DNA of 64,000 bases from Zoogloea sp. (GCA_016720685.1 JADKKC010000066.1:188001-252000), one strand, 5' to 3'. Positions 26,041-36,474 are shown, numbered from the stretch's first letter. Made by a program: numbers and translations. Notes: a model not told the origin generated them from the letters alone.

Positions 26041-26901
26041 ATGTCATCGAGTCGTCGCTACACCCTTTCCCTGTCCTGCCCCGATCGGGTCGGCATCGTG
26101 GCCGCGGTGAGCGGTTTCCTCGCCAGCCACCAGGGCTGGATCACCGAGGCCAGCCACCACGCCGACGCCGAGGCCGGGCGCTTCTTCATGCGCCAGGAGC
26201 TCCTGGCCGACTCCCTGCCCTTCGGCATCGACGCCCTGCGCGACAAGTTCGCCCCCATCGCCGCCGAGTTCGACATGGACTGGCGCATCAGTGACAGCGC
26301 GCGCAAAAAACGCGTCGTCATCCTCGTCTCCAAGCAGGAGCACTGCCTTTACGACCTCCTCGCCCGCTGGCAGGCCGATGAGCTGAACATCGAGATCCCC
26401 TGCGTCATCTCCAACCACGAAACCTTTCGCGGCTTCGTCGAGTGGCACGGCATCCCCTTCCACCACGTGCCCGTAACGCCCGACAACAAGCCCGCCGCCT
26501 ACGCCAAGGTCGCCGACCTCTTCCGCGAGGTCGAGGGCGACGTGATGGTGCTGGCCCGCTACATGCAGATCCTCTCCCCCGAGCTCTGCGAGAACTACCC
26601 GGGCCAGATCATCAACATCCACCACAGCTTCCTGCCCAGCTTCGTCGGCGCCAAGCCTTACCACCAGGCCTACACCCGCGGCGTCAAGCTCATCGGCGCC
26701 ACCTGCCACTACGTGACCAGCGAGCTGGATCAGGGCCCGATCATCGAGCAGGACGTGATCCGCGTCGATCACTCCGACGCCCCCGACGACCTCGTGCGCT
26801 ACGGCAAGGACATCGAGAAGGCCGTGCTCGCCCGCGGGCTGCGCTACCACCTCGAAGACCGGGTGCTCGTGCATGGCAACAAGACGGTCGTTTTCCGCTG
26901 A
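26041..26901 (+). CDS. purU: Formyltetrahydrofolate deformylase, copy 2
   Basis: 286 residues, intact. An N-terminal ACT domain (SLSCPDRVGIVAAVSGFLA, about 8-28) is followed by the formyltransferase fold with N-H-D catalytic residues: Asn in IINIHHSFLPSF, its His, and Asp in ELDQGPIIEQD. It releases formate and THF from 10-formyl-THF. In methylotrophs this recycles THF when formaldehyde from methylated amines is oxidised through the folate route. It is the first gene ahead of mgdA, 100 bases away. Confidence 0.9.
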   Translation: MSSSRRYTLSLSCPDRVGIVAAVSGFLASHQGWITEASHHADAEAGRFFMRQELLADSLPFGIDALRDKFAPIAAEFDMDWRISDSARKKRVVILVSKQEHCLYDLLARWQADELNIEIPCVISNHETFRGFVEWHGIPFHHVPVTPDNKPAAYAKVADLFREVEGDVMVLARYMQILSPELCENYPGQIINIHHSFLPSFVGAKPYHQAYTRGVKLIGATCHYVTSELDQGPIIEQDVIRVDHSDAPDDLVRYGKDIEKAVLARGLRYHLEDRVLVHGNKTVVFR

Positions 26902-26908
26902 GGGTGAA

Positions 26909-26968
26909 GGGCGATCGACGTCGCCCACGAACGCTGATCAACGAACAACCGGGCGGCGGACGCCGCCC
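26909..26968 (+). terminator. Two hairpins between purU and mgdA
   Basis: GGGCGA/TCGCCC (26909-26926) and GGGCGGCG/CGCCGCCC (26951-26968) form small GC hairpins without T-runs. They may tune read-through from purU into mgdA. Confidence 0.35.
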
Positions 26969-27001
26969 CACATGCCGCATACGGATACTTGAGGATCAAA
27001 C

Positions 27002-28243
27002 ATGCCCTGGCGACTGCTGCGCTTCGCGCTCAACAAGAAGCATCCGGAACCCCGGATGTTCACCCACCACGACAAGCTCAAGTCGAGCTACGACGTGGTG
27101 ATCATCGGTGCCGGCGGGCACGGCCTGGCGGCCGCCTACTACCTGGCCCGCGACCACGGCATCACCAATGTGTGCGTGCTCGAAAAGGGTTACATCGGCG
27201 GTGGCAACACCGGCCGCAACACCACCATCATCCGCTCCAACTACCTGACCCCCGAGGGCGTCAAGTTCTATGACGAGTCGGTGAAGCTGTGGCAGGACTT
27301 GTCCACCGACTTCGACCTCAACCTGTTCTACGCCAACCGTGGCCACTTCACCCTGGCCCACACGGATTCGGCCCTGCGCACCATGCGCTGGCGTGCCGAG
27401 GTGAACAAGCACTACGGCATCAACTCGGAAGTGGTGGGGCCGGAAGTGGTGAAGGAAGCCGCACCGATGATCGACCTGTCCTGCGCCGGTCACTCCCCGA
27501 TCCTCGGCGCCCTCTACCACGCGCCCGGCTCGGTGGCCCGCCACGATGCGGTGGCCTGGGGCTACGGCCGCGGCGCCGACCAGCGTGGCGTGGAAATCCA
27601 CCAGCAGACCGAAGTGCTCGGCATCGACGTAAAGGGCGGCAAGGTAAAGGGCGTCAAGACATCCCGCGGCTACATCGCCACCAACAAGGTGCTGTGCGCC
27701 GTGGCCGGCTCGACCCCGCGCATCCTCAAGATGGTGGACGTCAAGACGCCGCTCTACATCCACCCGCTGCAGGCCATGGTCAGCGAACCGGTCAAGCCCT
27801 GGCTCGACCCGATCCTGGTGTCCGGCAGCCTGCACGTCTACATCAGCCAGTCGGCCCGCGGCGAGCTGGTGATGGGCGCCTCGCTGGACCCGTATGAACT
27901 CCACGGCACCCGCTCGACCCTCGACTTCGTCGAAGGGCTCAGCACCCACATGCTCGAGATGTTCCCCTTCCTGTCCAAGGTGAAGGTGATGCGCCAGTGG
28001 GCCGGCATGGCCGACATGACCCCCGACTTCGCGCCAATCATGGGCATGACCCCGGTCGAAGGCTTCTACCTGGATTCCGGCTGGGGCACCTGGGGCTTCA
28101 AGGCCACCCCGGTGTGCGGCAAAACCATGTCCCACACGCTGGTCAATGACACGCCCCACCCGCTGATCACCGGCTTCTCCCTCGAGCGCTTCCGCAATTT
28201 CGCCCTCACCGGCGAAAAGGGCGCGGCCTCGGTCGGTCACTGA
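27002..28243 (+). CDS. mgdA: N-methylglutamate dehydrogenase subunit A (SoxB-like)
   Basis: 413 residues, DAO-type flavoprotein like the beta subunit of heterotetrameric sarcosine oxidase. The FAD-binding GAGGHG lies at residues 36-41 (DVVIIGAGGHGLAAAYYLA) and a C-terminal PVEGFYLDSGWGTWGFKATP closes the FAD site. It oxidises the secondary amine of N-methylglutamate, giving glutamate and formaldehyde (as methylene-THF). The gamma-glutamylmethylamide synthetase and N-methylglutamate synthase genes downstream separate it from an ordinary sarcosine oxidase. The N-terminal ~28 residues are longer than needed, so the start could be later. GAGGA precedes ATG 27002. Confidence 0.85.
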   Translation: MPWRLLRFALNKKHPEPRMFTHHDKLKSSYDVVIIGAGGHGLAAAYYLARDHGITNVCVLEKGYIGGGNTGRNTTIIRSNYLTPEGVKFYDESVKLWQDLSTDFDLNLFYANRGHFTLAHTDSALRTMRWRAEVNKHYGINSEVVGPEVVKEAAPMIDLSCAGHSPILGALYHAPGSVARHDAVAWGYGRGADQRGVEIHQQTEVLGIDVKGGKVKGVKTSRGYIATNKVLCAVAGSTPRILKMVDVKTPLYIHPLQAMVSEPVKPWLDPILVSGSLHVYISQSARGELVMGASLDPYELHGTRSTLDFVEGLSTHMLEMFPFLSKVKVMRQWAGMADMTPDFAPIMGMTPVEGFYLDSGWGTWGFKATPVCGKTMSHTLVNDTPHPLITGFSLERFRNFALTGEKGAASVGH

Positions 28244-28256
28244 GAGGAAACCCGCC

Positions 28257-28514
28257 ATGAAGATCCTGACCTGCCCCCTCAACGGCCCCCGCCCCGTCTC
28301 CGAATTCTTCTACTGGGGCGAAGTGCGCCCCATGCCCGACCCCGCCACGGCCAGCGACGACGCATGGGCCGACTACGTCTTCAACCGCAACGGCGCCCCC
28401 GGCGTGAAGCGCGAATGGTGGTGCCACACCCCCAGCAACACCTGGTTCATCGCCGAGCGGGACACCGAGAAAGACGTCGTCCTCGAGACCTATTTTTACC
28501 AGGGAGAAGAATGA
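28257..28514 (+). CDS. mgdB: N-methylglutamate dehydrogenase subunit B (SoxD-like)
   Basis: 85 residues, the small delta-type subunit. Cys6 in TCPLNGPR and C56-H57 in EWWCHTP are the visible parts of the zinc site; the second N-terminal cysteine found in sarcosine oxidase SoxD (CPxCG) is Asn here. It follows mgdA after 13 bases and overlaps mgdC by four (ATGA). Confidence 0.85.
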   Translation: MKILTCPLNGPRPVSEFFYWGEVRPMPDPATASDDAWADYVFNRNGAPGVKREWWCHTPSNTWFIAERDTEKDVVLETYFYQGEE

Positions 28515-31406
28515 TGCGATTACCCGCCAGCAGCGGTGAGTGGATCGACCGCTCCAAGCCCGTCGAATTCAGCTTTGAAGGCCGGACCTTCAAGGGCTAC
28601 GCCGGCGACACCGTCAGCTCGGCCCTGTGGGGCGCCGACGTGCGCGTACTCGGCCGCAGCTTCAAGTACCACCGGCCGCGGGGCGTGCTGTCCCTGGCCA
28701 ACCACGACACCAACGCCCTCCACCAGTGGGGCGGCCAGCCCAACGTACGCGCCGACGTCACGCCCCTCGTGGCCGGCATGACGCTCACCGCGGTGAACAC
28801 CTTCGGCGGCCTGGCCGGCGACAAGGGCCGTTTCCTCGGCAAGATGGCCCGCTTCCTGCCGGTCGGCTTCTACTACAAGGCCTTCCACACCAAGAAGCTG
28901 TTCCCGATGTGGGAACGCATGTTCCGCGCCATGACCGGCCTCGGCAGCGTGGATCTCGCCAGCGCCCAGCACACCACGCCCAAAGCCTACGATTTTTGCG
29001 ACGTGCTGGTGATCGGCGCCGGCCCCTCCGGGCTGTCTGCCGCCCTGGCCGCCGCCGCCCAGGGTGCCGACGTGGTGGTGGTCGATGAGAACGCCCACGC
29101 CGGCGGCAGCGCCACCTACCAGATCGGCAACGACACCAGCCGCCGCCGACTCCTCGCCGAACTGCTCGCCAAGGTCGCCGCCGATGCGCGCATCCGCGTG
29201 CTCACCGGAACCTACGCCGCCGGTTACTACAAGGATCACTGGATTCCGCTGGTCAGCGCCGACCGGATGCTCAAGATGCGCGCCGGCAGCGTGGTGCTCG
29301 CCAGCGGCGCCTTCGAGCAGCCCGCCGTGTTCCGCAACAACGACCTGCCCGGCATCATGCTGGCCTCCGCCGTCCAGCGCCTGATGTACCGCTACGGCGT
29401 CAAGCCGGTGAGCAGGGCCGTGGTGCTGGTGGCCAATGCCGACGGCTACCGGGCCGCCCTCGACCTGCTGGCCCAGGGTGTCAGCGTGGCCGCCGTGGTG
29501 GACCTGCGCCCCACCGCGGGCAGCGCCGAGCCGCAGGCCAAGGTGTTGCGCCAGGCCGGCATCGAGATCCTGCCCGTCAGTTGCATCGTCGAGGCCCTGC
29601 CCGGCGCCGACGGCCTGTGCGCCGGAGCCCGTATCGCCACGCTGCAGGCCGGCGGCAGCCCGTCCGCTCAGACCCGCGAGATCGCCTGCGACGGCATCTT
29701 GATGAGCGTCGGCTGGGCGCCGGCCGCCAACCTGCTGTACCAGGCCGGCACCCGCATGCGCTTCGACCGGGCAGTGGAACAGTTCGTCCCCGAGGCGCTG
29801 CCCGACGGCGTGTTCGCCTGTGGCCGGGTCAACGGCGTGCATGAACTGGAACGTCGCCTGGCCGACGGCACCCGTGCCGGCAGCCACGCCGCCGCCTCGG
29901 TCGGCTTCGGCAGCGCCAGCGGCACCGCCCTGCCGCCGGAAGCCGAGTGCCCCAGCCACCCGTGGCCCATCGTCGATCACCCGGACGGCAAGAACTTCGT
30001 CGATTTCGACGAAGACCTGCAGTTCAAGGATTTCCGCAACGCCGTCCAGGAGGGCTTCGACAACATCGAGCTGCTCAAGCGCTTCTCCACCAACGGCATG
30101 GGCCCCAGCCAGGGCAAGCACTCCAACATGAACGGGCTGCGTATCCTGGCCCGCCTGACCGGCAAGGAGCCCCAGCAGGTCGGGACCACCACCGCGCGGC
30201 CCCCCTACCACCCGGTACCGATGGCCATCCTGGCCGGTCGCGGCTTCAACCCCGAGCGCCGCACCCCGCTCACCAGCCGTCACGACGCCCTCGGCGCCCG
30301 CTGGATGCCGGCCGGTGCCTGGCAGCGTCCGGAGTTCTACCAGGTCGCCGGCAAGGAGCGCCTGGCCTGCATCCGCGAAGAAGTCGCGGCCGTGCGCAAG
30401 GGCCTTGGCCTGATCGACGTGGGTACCCTCGGCAAACTGGAGGTGATCGGCCCCCAGGCGGCGGAGTTCCTCGAACGGGTCTATACGTCCAACTACGCCA
30501 ACCTGAAAGTCGGCATGACCCGCTACGCGGTGATGTGCGATGAGTCCGGCGTGGTCATCGACGACGGCGTGGTGGCCCGCCTGGCGGACGACCACTTCTA
30601 TTTCACCACCACCACCAGCGGCGCCGCCACCGTCTATCGCGAGCTGTCGCGCCTCAACACGATGTGGCGACTCGACTGCGGCATCGTCAATCACACCGGC
30701 GCCTTCGCCGCGATGAACCTGGCCGGGCCGAAATCCCGCCAGGTGCTGGCAAGCCTCACCGGGCTCGATCTGTCGGCCGCCGCCTTCCCCTACCTGGCGG
30801 TGCGCGAGGGCGAGGTCGCAGGCATCCCGGCGCGCCTGATGCGCGTCGGCTTTGTCGGCGAATGGGGCTACGAGATCCTACCTGCCAGCATGGGCGGCGC
30901 CTCTGGGATGCGCTGATGACGGCCGGCAGGCCCACGCCATCCGCCCCTTCGGCGTCGAAGCCCAGCGCCTGCTGCGCCTCGAAAAAGGCCACATCATCAT
31001 CGGCCAGGACACCGACGGCCTCACCACGCCGCTGGAAGTGAGCATGGGCTGGGCCGTGAAGATGACCAAGCCCTTCTTCATCGGCCAGCGCAGCCTCGCC
31101 GCCATCGCCAAGAAGCCGCAGAAGCAGCAACTGGCCGGCATCACCTTCCCGGTGGGCTACAGCGGCGCGGTGCCCCTCGAATGCAACCTGGTCATCGACG
31201 GCGGCGACATCGCCGGCCGGGTCACCAGCATCGCCTTCAGCCCCAGCCTCGAGCGCTACATCGGCCTGGCCTTCCTGCGCCCCGACCTGGCCGCCAGCGG
31301 CACCACCGTAAGCATCCGCCTCACCGACGGGGCGATGGTGCAGGCCGAAGTCAGCGCCACCCCGTTCTACGACCCGGACAACCTCAAGCAGAAGGAGGCC
31401 GCATGA
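28511..31406 (+). pseudogene. mgdC: N-methylglutamate dehydrogenase subunit C (SoxA-like), two indels
   Basis: About 965 residues when restored. Order: N-terminal 2Fe-2S-like domain without cysteines (about 15-100), NAD/FAD-binding domain (VIGAGPSGLSAALAAAAQG near 165-195), and a C-terminal GcvT-like domain (from about 600) that binds folate and accepts the methylene group. The frame is open from 28511 to about 30903. Single-base losses near 30903 (GCCTCTGG for GCCCTCTGG) and near 30936 then shift it twice before the true C-terminus (RPFGVEAQRLLRLEKGHI on) to 31406. Everything conserved is present, so the breaks may be sequence errors. Confidence 0.8.
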
Positions 31407-31987
31407 TTTCCGCTCTCGCCGTGAGCCCGGTGGCCGAAATCGCCACCCTGCCCGCCCCCGCCGACCAGTCTGCCGCCGTGGCCCGCCTCGGCCTGGCCGA
31501 TGTCTCCCTCACCGCCCGCCACGGCTGCAAGGGCCCCGGCACCGTCGCCTGGCTGCAGGACCTGGGCCTGCCGATCCCGCCCGAGCCGAATAGCTGGCTG
31601 CCGCTGGATGGCGGCGGGCGGATCGCCCGGCTCGGCTTCACCGAGTTCCTGATCGAAGGCCCGGACGCGCTGATCGCCCCGCTGGTCAGCGCCCCACGGG
31701 CTGCCGGCGTGTATCCGGTGCTGCGTCAGGACGCCGCCTACCTATCCGGCGCCCTCCCGACGAGCTGCTGCGCCAGACCTGCAACGCCTTCCGGCCCCTC
31801 GACCTGGCCGCCCGCCGGTCATGCTCACGCTCGCTGGCCGGGGTCGGCGTGACCTTCGTCCCGGAGCCTGGCAACGGCGCCGGCCGTGCGCCTCTGGTGC
31901 GACGGCGCCGGCTTCCTGGCGAAACCCTGCTCGGCATCGCCGTCGTACGGCGGCGGCGCGGTCGCCCCCCAGCTTCCGCCTTACTAA
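31403..31987 (+). pseudogene. mgdD: N-methylglutamate dehydrogenase subunit D (SoxG-like), frameshifted
   Basis: Starts with a four-base overlap (ATGA) with mgdC. The first ~115 codons are open (VADQSAAVARLGLADVSLTA region, then HGCKGPGTVAWLQDLG). Indels follow near 31755 and 31815 (each a lost C) and near 31831 (an extra C). Restored segments such as LLRQTCNAFRPLDLAA and GVGVTFVPEPG, and an ending YGGGAVAPQLPPY, fit the gamma-type subunit of about 195 residues. Confidence 0.7.
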
Positions 31988-32012
31988 ACCGCACCTTCAG
32001 GAGGCAGCGGCC

Positions 32013-33361
32013 ATGACAGCCAACAGAAGCTCAAGCGGTTTCTCGCGGACAACGACGTCCAGTACGTCCTGGCGCAGTTCGTCGACATCCACGGCGCCGC
32101 CAAGGCCAAGGCCGTGCCCGAGCCCTTCGACAGGTGCTCAGCGCCGGCGCCGGCTTTGCAGGCTTCGCGGTGTCGGGCCTCGGCATCGAGCCCAACGGCC
32201 CCGACTACATGGCCATCGGCGATCTGGACACCCTTACCCTGGTGCCCTGGCAACCCGGCTACGCCCGTATCGCCTGCGACGGCCACGTCAAGGGCGAACC
32301 CTGGCCCTACTGCTCGCGCGTGGTGCTGAAGCGCCAGCTCGACCGGCTGGCCGCGCAGGGCCTGACCTTCTTCACCGGCATCGAGCCGGAGTTCATCCTG
32401 CTGTCGCAGGACGCCAACGGCCAGATCGTGCCCTTCGACCGACCGACACGTTGCCCAAGCCCTGCTACGACTACAAGGGCCTGTCGCGCAACCGCGAGTT
32501 TCTCGAAACGCTCACCGACAGCCTGCGGGCGGTGGATGTGGACGTCTATCAAATCGACCACGAGGACGCCAACGGCCAGTTCGAGATCAACTACACCTTC
32601 GCCGACTGCCTGACCTCCGCCGACCACTATCTGCTGTTCAAGATGGCGGCCTCGGAGATCGCCAGCGACCTCGGCATGATCTGCACCTTCATGCCCAAGC
32701 CCTTCGCCAACCGCCCGGGCAACGGCACGCACTTCCACATCTCCATGGGCGACGCCAAGACAACAACCTGTTCCAGGACAAGAGCGACAAGCACGGGCTC
32801 GAGCTGTCGAAGCTGGCCTACCAGTTCCTCGCCGGCATCCTGGCCCACGCCCCGGCGCTGGCCGCCATCTGCGCCCCGACGGTCAACAGCTACAAACGCC
32901 TCGTCGTCGGCCGCTCCCTGACCGGCGCCACCTGGGCCCCGGCCTACATCAGCTACGGCGACAACAACCGCTCGTCGATGGTGCGCATCCCCCACGGCCG
33001 GCTCGAACTGCGCCTGCCCGACGGCGCCTGCAACCCCTACCTGGCCACCGCCGCGGTGATCGCCGCCGGCCTCGACGGCATCGAGCGCAACCTCGACCCG
33101 GGCGCGCCGCAAAACCAGAACCTCTATGCCCTGAGCCCCGAAGAGCTGAAGGCTGCCGGCATCGAGATCCTGCCCCAGAACCTCCACGAAGCCCTCCTCG
33201 CCCTGGAGAAGGACACCGTGCTGTGCAAGGCCCTGGGCCCCGTCGCCGGCGAGTTCCTGCGCCTCAAGCACATGGAATGGGTCGAGTACATGCGCCACGT
33301 GTCGGACTGGGAAATCAAGGTCCCAGACTTCACCCAGCCGCTACGTGGAACCTCCTTCTGA
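32013..33361 (+). pseudogene. gmaS: gamma-Glutamylmethylamide synthetase (GS type III), four frameshifts
   Basis: AGGAGG precedes ATG 32013. Ligates methylamine to glutamate at the cost of ATP, the first step of the N-methylglutamate pathway. Reading must change frame at about 32027, 32131, 32440 and 32757, each time as if one base were missing. The restored ~450 residues have the glutamine synthetase layout: beta-grasp start (VQYVLAQFVDIHGAAKAKAV), GLTFFTGIEPEFIL, the glutamate/metal block GNGTHFHISM and the ATP block NSYKRLVVGRSLTGATWAP. All four shifts are the same type, which is more like systematic sequencing loss than random decay. Confidence 0.75.
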
Positions 33362-33368
33362 AGGAGGC

Positions 33369-34265
33369 ATGTGCGGAATCGTCGGACTGCTGATGAAGAA
33401 GCCCGGCCTGGGGATGAACGCCTGGGCGAGCTGCTGGTCCCGATGCTGATCGGCATGACCGAGCGCGGCCCCGACTCGGCCGGCATGGCCGTGTTCGGCC
33501 CGCCCCTGGCCGAACGCGCAAGATGAGCTCTTCCACCGGCCTCACGGCCGACTGGCGGCGTCAACAACGGCTCGGCCTGGACCCCGACCTGCAAGGCACC
33601 GCGTCAGCGCCACCGTGGACCAAGGGCACCCACGCCATCCTGAGCATCGACACCGCCCCCACGGCGGTCAAGCGCTGCTCAAGGAACGCTTCCCCAAGCT
33701 GCCATCCTGTCCTGGGGCGCCGCATCCATCTCTACAAGGGACATCGGCACGCCGGCCCAACTCGCGGCGCGCTACGGCTTCGCTGGCCTCACGGGCACGC
33801 ACCTGGTCGGCCACACGCGCATGGCCACCGAATCGGCCGTCACACCCGACCGCGCACATCCTTTCACCGCGGGCCGCGACTTCTGCCTGGTGCACAACGG
33901 TTCGCTGTCCAACCCGCACCTGGTGCGCCGGCAACTGGAACCGCGGGGCATCACCTTCGAGACCGACAACGACACCGAGGCCGCCTGCCGCTTCCTGGAA
34001 TGGCGCCTGCGTGAAGGCGACGACCTGGAAACCGCGCTGCAGAAGGGTTTCGAGGAACTCGACGGCTTCTTCACCTTCCTGATGGGCACCGCCGATGGCC
34101 TGGCGCTGGTGCGCGATCCATTCGCCTGCAAGCCCGCGATCGTCGCGGAAACCGATGACTACGTGGCGATCTCGTCGGAGTTCCGCTCGCTGGCGCATCT
34201 GCCGGGCGTCAAGCACGCCAACGTTTTCGAGCCGCCCCGAGCAGATCTACCACTGGAACGCCATG
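33369..34265 (+). pseudogene. mgsA: N-methylglutamate synthase subunit A (class II amidotransferase), frameshifted
   Basis: Starts MCGIVGLL seven bases after gmaS with AAGGAGG; Cys2 is the N-terminal nucleophile of class II glutamine amidotransferases. Frames change at about 33413, 33510-33530, 33680, 33735 and (an extra C) 34232. Recognisable pieces: LVPMLIGMTERGPDSAGM, VGHTRMATESAVTPD, RDFCLVHNGSLSNPH and GFFTFLMGTADGLALVRD. It supplies the amide-handling domain for conversion of gamma-glutamylmethylamide to N-methylglutamate. The end overlaps the mgsB start; the exact stop cannot be fixed. Confidence 0.7.
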
Positions 34266-34943
34266 ACCTTCGACCTGCGCCGCACAGCCCTGCGGGGACT
34301 CAACCTTCCTGCACCGGGCTGCCGGCAGGCCGGGGCCTCGCGCCACGTGGTGTCCCTGCATCCGGACGGCGCGCATTCGATCGCCGCCGGCGTGGATGCC
34401 CCCATCAACATCGATGTGCTGGGCCATGCCGGCTACTACGCCGGCGGCATGAACAAGACGGCCACCGTCACCATCACCGGCAGCGCTGGCACCGGCGTGG
34501 CCGAGAACATGATGAGCGGCAAGGTGCACGTCAAGGGCTTCGCCAGCAACGGCGCCGGCGCCTCGGCCCATGGTGGCACGCTGGTCATCGAAGGCGATGC
34601 CTCGCTGCGCTGTGGCATCTCGCTCAAGGGCGGCGACATCGTCGTGGGCGGCAGCGCCGGCAGCTTCACCGCCTTCATGGCGCAGGCCGGCCGCATCGTC
34701 ATCTGCGGTGATGCCGGCGACGCGCTGGGCGACTCGCTCTACGAAGCGGTCATCTACGCGCGCGGCAAGGTGGCCTCGCTGGGCGCCGACGCCCGCTTCG
34801 AACCGATGACCGCCACCGACATCGCAGCCCTCCAGGAACTGCTCGGCCATCGCCGGCCTCAACCACGACCCCAGGCATTCCGCAAGGTGGCCTCCGGAGC
34901 GAGCCTCTACCACTGGAACGCCGACGCCAACCAGGAGTACTGA
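34263..34943 (+). CDS. mgsB: N-methylglutamate synthase subunit B (GXGXG domain)
   Basis: About 226 residues, homologous to the C-terminal GXGXG beta-helix domain of large-subunit glutamate synthase. Repeated Gly motifs: GHAGYYAGGMNK, GSAGTGVAENMMSG and GGDIVVGGSAGSFTAFMAQ. Two short stretches (about residues 14-25 and around ELLGHRRPQPRPQAF) look misread by paired compensating indels. The start ATG 34263 overlaps the end of mgsA. Confidence 0.8.
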   Translation: MTFDLRRTALRGLNLPAPGCRQAGASRHVVSLHPDGAHSIAAGVDAPINIDVLGHAGYYAGGMNKTATVTITGSAGTGVAENMMSGKVHVKGFASNGAGASAHGGTLVIEGDASLRCGISLKGGDIVVGGSAGSFTAFMAQAGRIVICGDAGDALGDSLYEAVIYARGKVASLGADARFEPMTATDIAALQELLGHRRPQPRPQAFRKVASGASLYHWNADANQEY

Positions 34944-34945
34944 CC

Positions 34946-36305
34946 GTGATCCGTCACGGCAACCCCATTCGCGGCCGAGGAATCCCGCGAGGCCAGCTAC
35001 GACCGCAACACCATCGACTACATCCAACGCGCCTCGGCCACGGGCCTTTACGAGATCCGCGGCCTCGGCGCCAAGCGCAAGCTGCCGCACTTCAACGACC
35101 TGCTGATGCTGGGCGCGTCGCTGTCGCGCTATCCGCTCGAGGGCTACCGCGAGAAGTGCGCCACGAAGACAGTGCTGGGCACGCGCTACGCCACCAAACC
35201 CATCGTGCTGGACATCCCGATCACCATCGCCGGCATGAGCTTCGGCGCTCTGTCGGCGAACGTGAAGGAAGCCCTGGGCCGCGCGGCCACCGCCGTCGGC
35301 ACCTCCACCACCACCGGCGACGGCGGCATGACCAAAGAGGAACGCCAGTCCTCGAAGACGCTGGTCTACCAGTGCCTGCCCTCGCGCTACGGCTTCAATC
35401 CGGATGACCTGCGCAAGGCCGATGCCATCGAAGTCGTCATCGGCCAGGGCGCCAAGCCCGGCGGCGGCGGCATGCTGCTGGGCCAGAAGGTCAACCCGCG
35501 CGTGGCGAAAATGCGCACGCTGCCGGAAGGCGTGGACCAGCGCTCCGCCTGCCGCCACCCCGACTGGACCGGCCCGGATGACCTCGCGATCAAGATCCGC
35601 GAACTGCGCGAGATCACCGACTGGGAAAAGCCCATCTACGTGAAGGTGGGCGCCACGCGCGTGCCGCACGACGTGAAGCTGGCCGTGCACTCCGGCGCCG
35701 ACGTGGTGGTGGTGGATGGCATGCAGGGCGGCACCGCGGCCACGCAGACCTGCTTCATCGAGCACGTGGGCATCCCCACGCTGGCCGCAGTGCGCCAGGC
35801 CGTCGACGCCCTGGAAGATCTGAACATGAAGGGCAAGGTGCAGCTGATCGTCTCGGGCGGCATCCGTTCCGGCGCCGATGCGGCCAAGGCGCTGGCGCTG
35901 GGCGCCGATGCCGTGTCGATCGGCCAGGGCGTGCTGTTCTCGCTGGGCTGCAACAGCGACACGTACATCCACAAGGGCCAGCACATCGAAGCCACGCAGG
36001 ACTATGCCGCCATCGGCACCAAGCCCGGCTTCTGCCATCACTGCCACACCGGCCAGTGCCCGGTGGGCGTGACCACGCAGGATGAAGTGCTGGAGCAGCG
36101 CCTCGAGGTGGAAACCGGCGCGAATCGCGTGAAGAACTACCTCAAGACGCTGACGATGGAACTGACCACGCTGGCCCGCGCCTGCGGCAAGCAGGATGTG
36201 CACCACCTGGAACGCGAAGACCTGGTGGCCCTCACCATCGAAGCCGCCGCCATGGCCGGCGTGCCACTGGCGGGTACCAGCTGGATTCCCGGCAGGGGCT
36301 TCTGA
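34946..36305 (+). CDS. mgsC: N-methylglutamate synthase subunit C (FMN-binding), one indel near the start
   Basis: About 452 residues when restored. From GTG 34946 the first ~8 codons read V-IRHGNPI. An extra C near 34971 then shifts the frame, and from about 35000 (EASYDRNTIDYIQRAS) it is open to 36305. FMN-binding glutamate synthase domain: ITIAGMSFGALSANVKEALG, KPGGGGMLLGQKV, DVVVVDGMQGGTAAT and IVSGGIRSGADAAKALALGA. The 3Fe-4S cluster motif CHHCHTGQCPVG lies near the C-terminus. It produces N-methylglutamate with MgsA and MgsB. GTCGGGTTA repeats follow directly. Confidence 0.85.
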
Positions 36306-36324
36306 GCAAGCGGCGGGGCTGTGT

Positions 36325-36403
36325 GTCGGGTTACGCCCTGTGGGCTAACCCGACCTACGACCCATCCCTCCCCGTAGGTCGGGTTAGCGCAGCGTAACCC
36401 GAC
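36325..36403. repeat. Pair of GTCGGGTTA palindromic repeats
   Basis: Two palindromes at 36325-36358 and 36374-36403 in opposite orientation, plus a partial one (GTCGGCTTACGCCCTGCGG) at 36447-36465. They separate mgsC from the transposase end. Confidence 0.8.
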
Positions 36404-36474
36404 ACATCCCGCGCTTTGGCTGCCCCGAGGATGGCCAGAGCCATTCGTCGGCTTACGCCCTGCGGGGAGTGATT

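Noticed and set aside
28520..30694. 724-codon open frame opposite mgdC
   Set aside because: Same shadow effect of high third-position GC; the plus strand carries the conserved SoxA-like domains.
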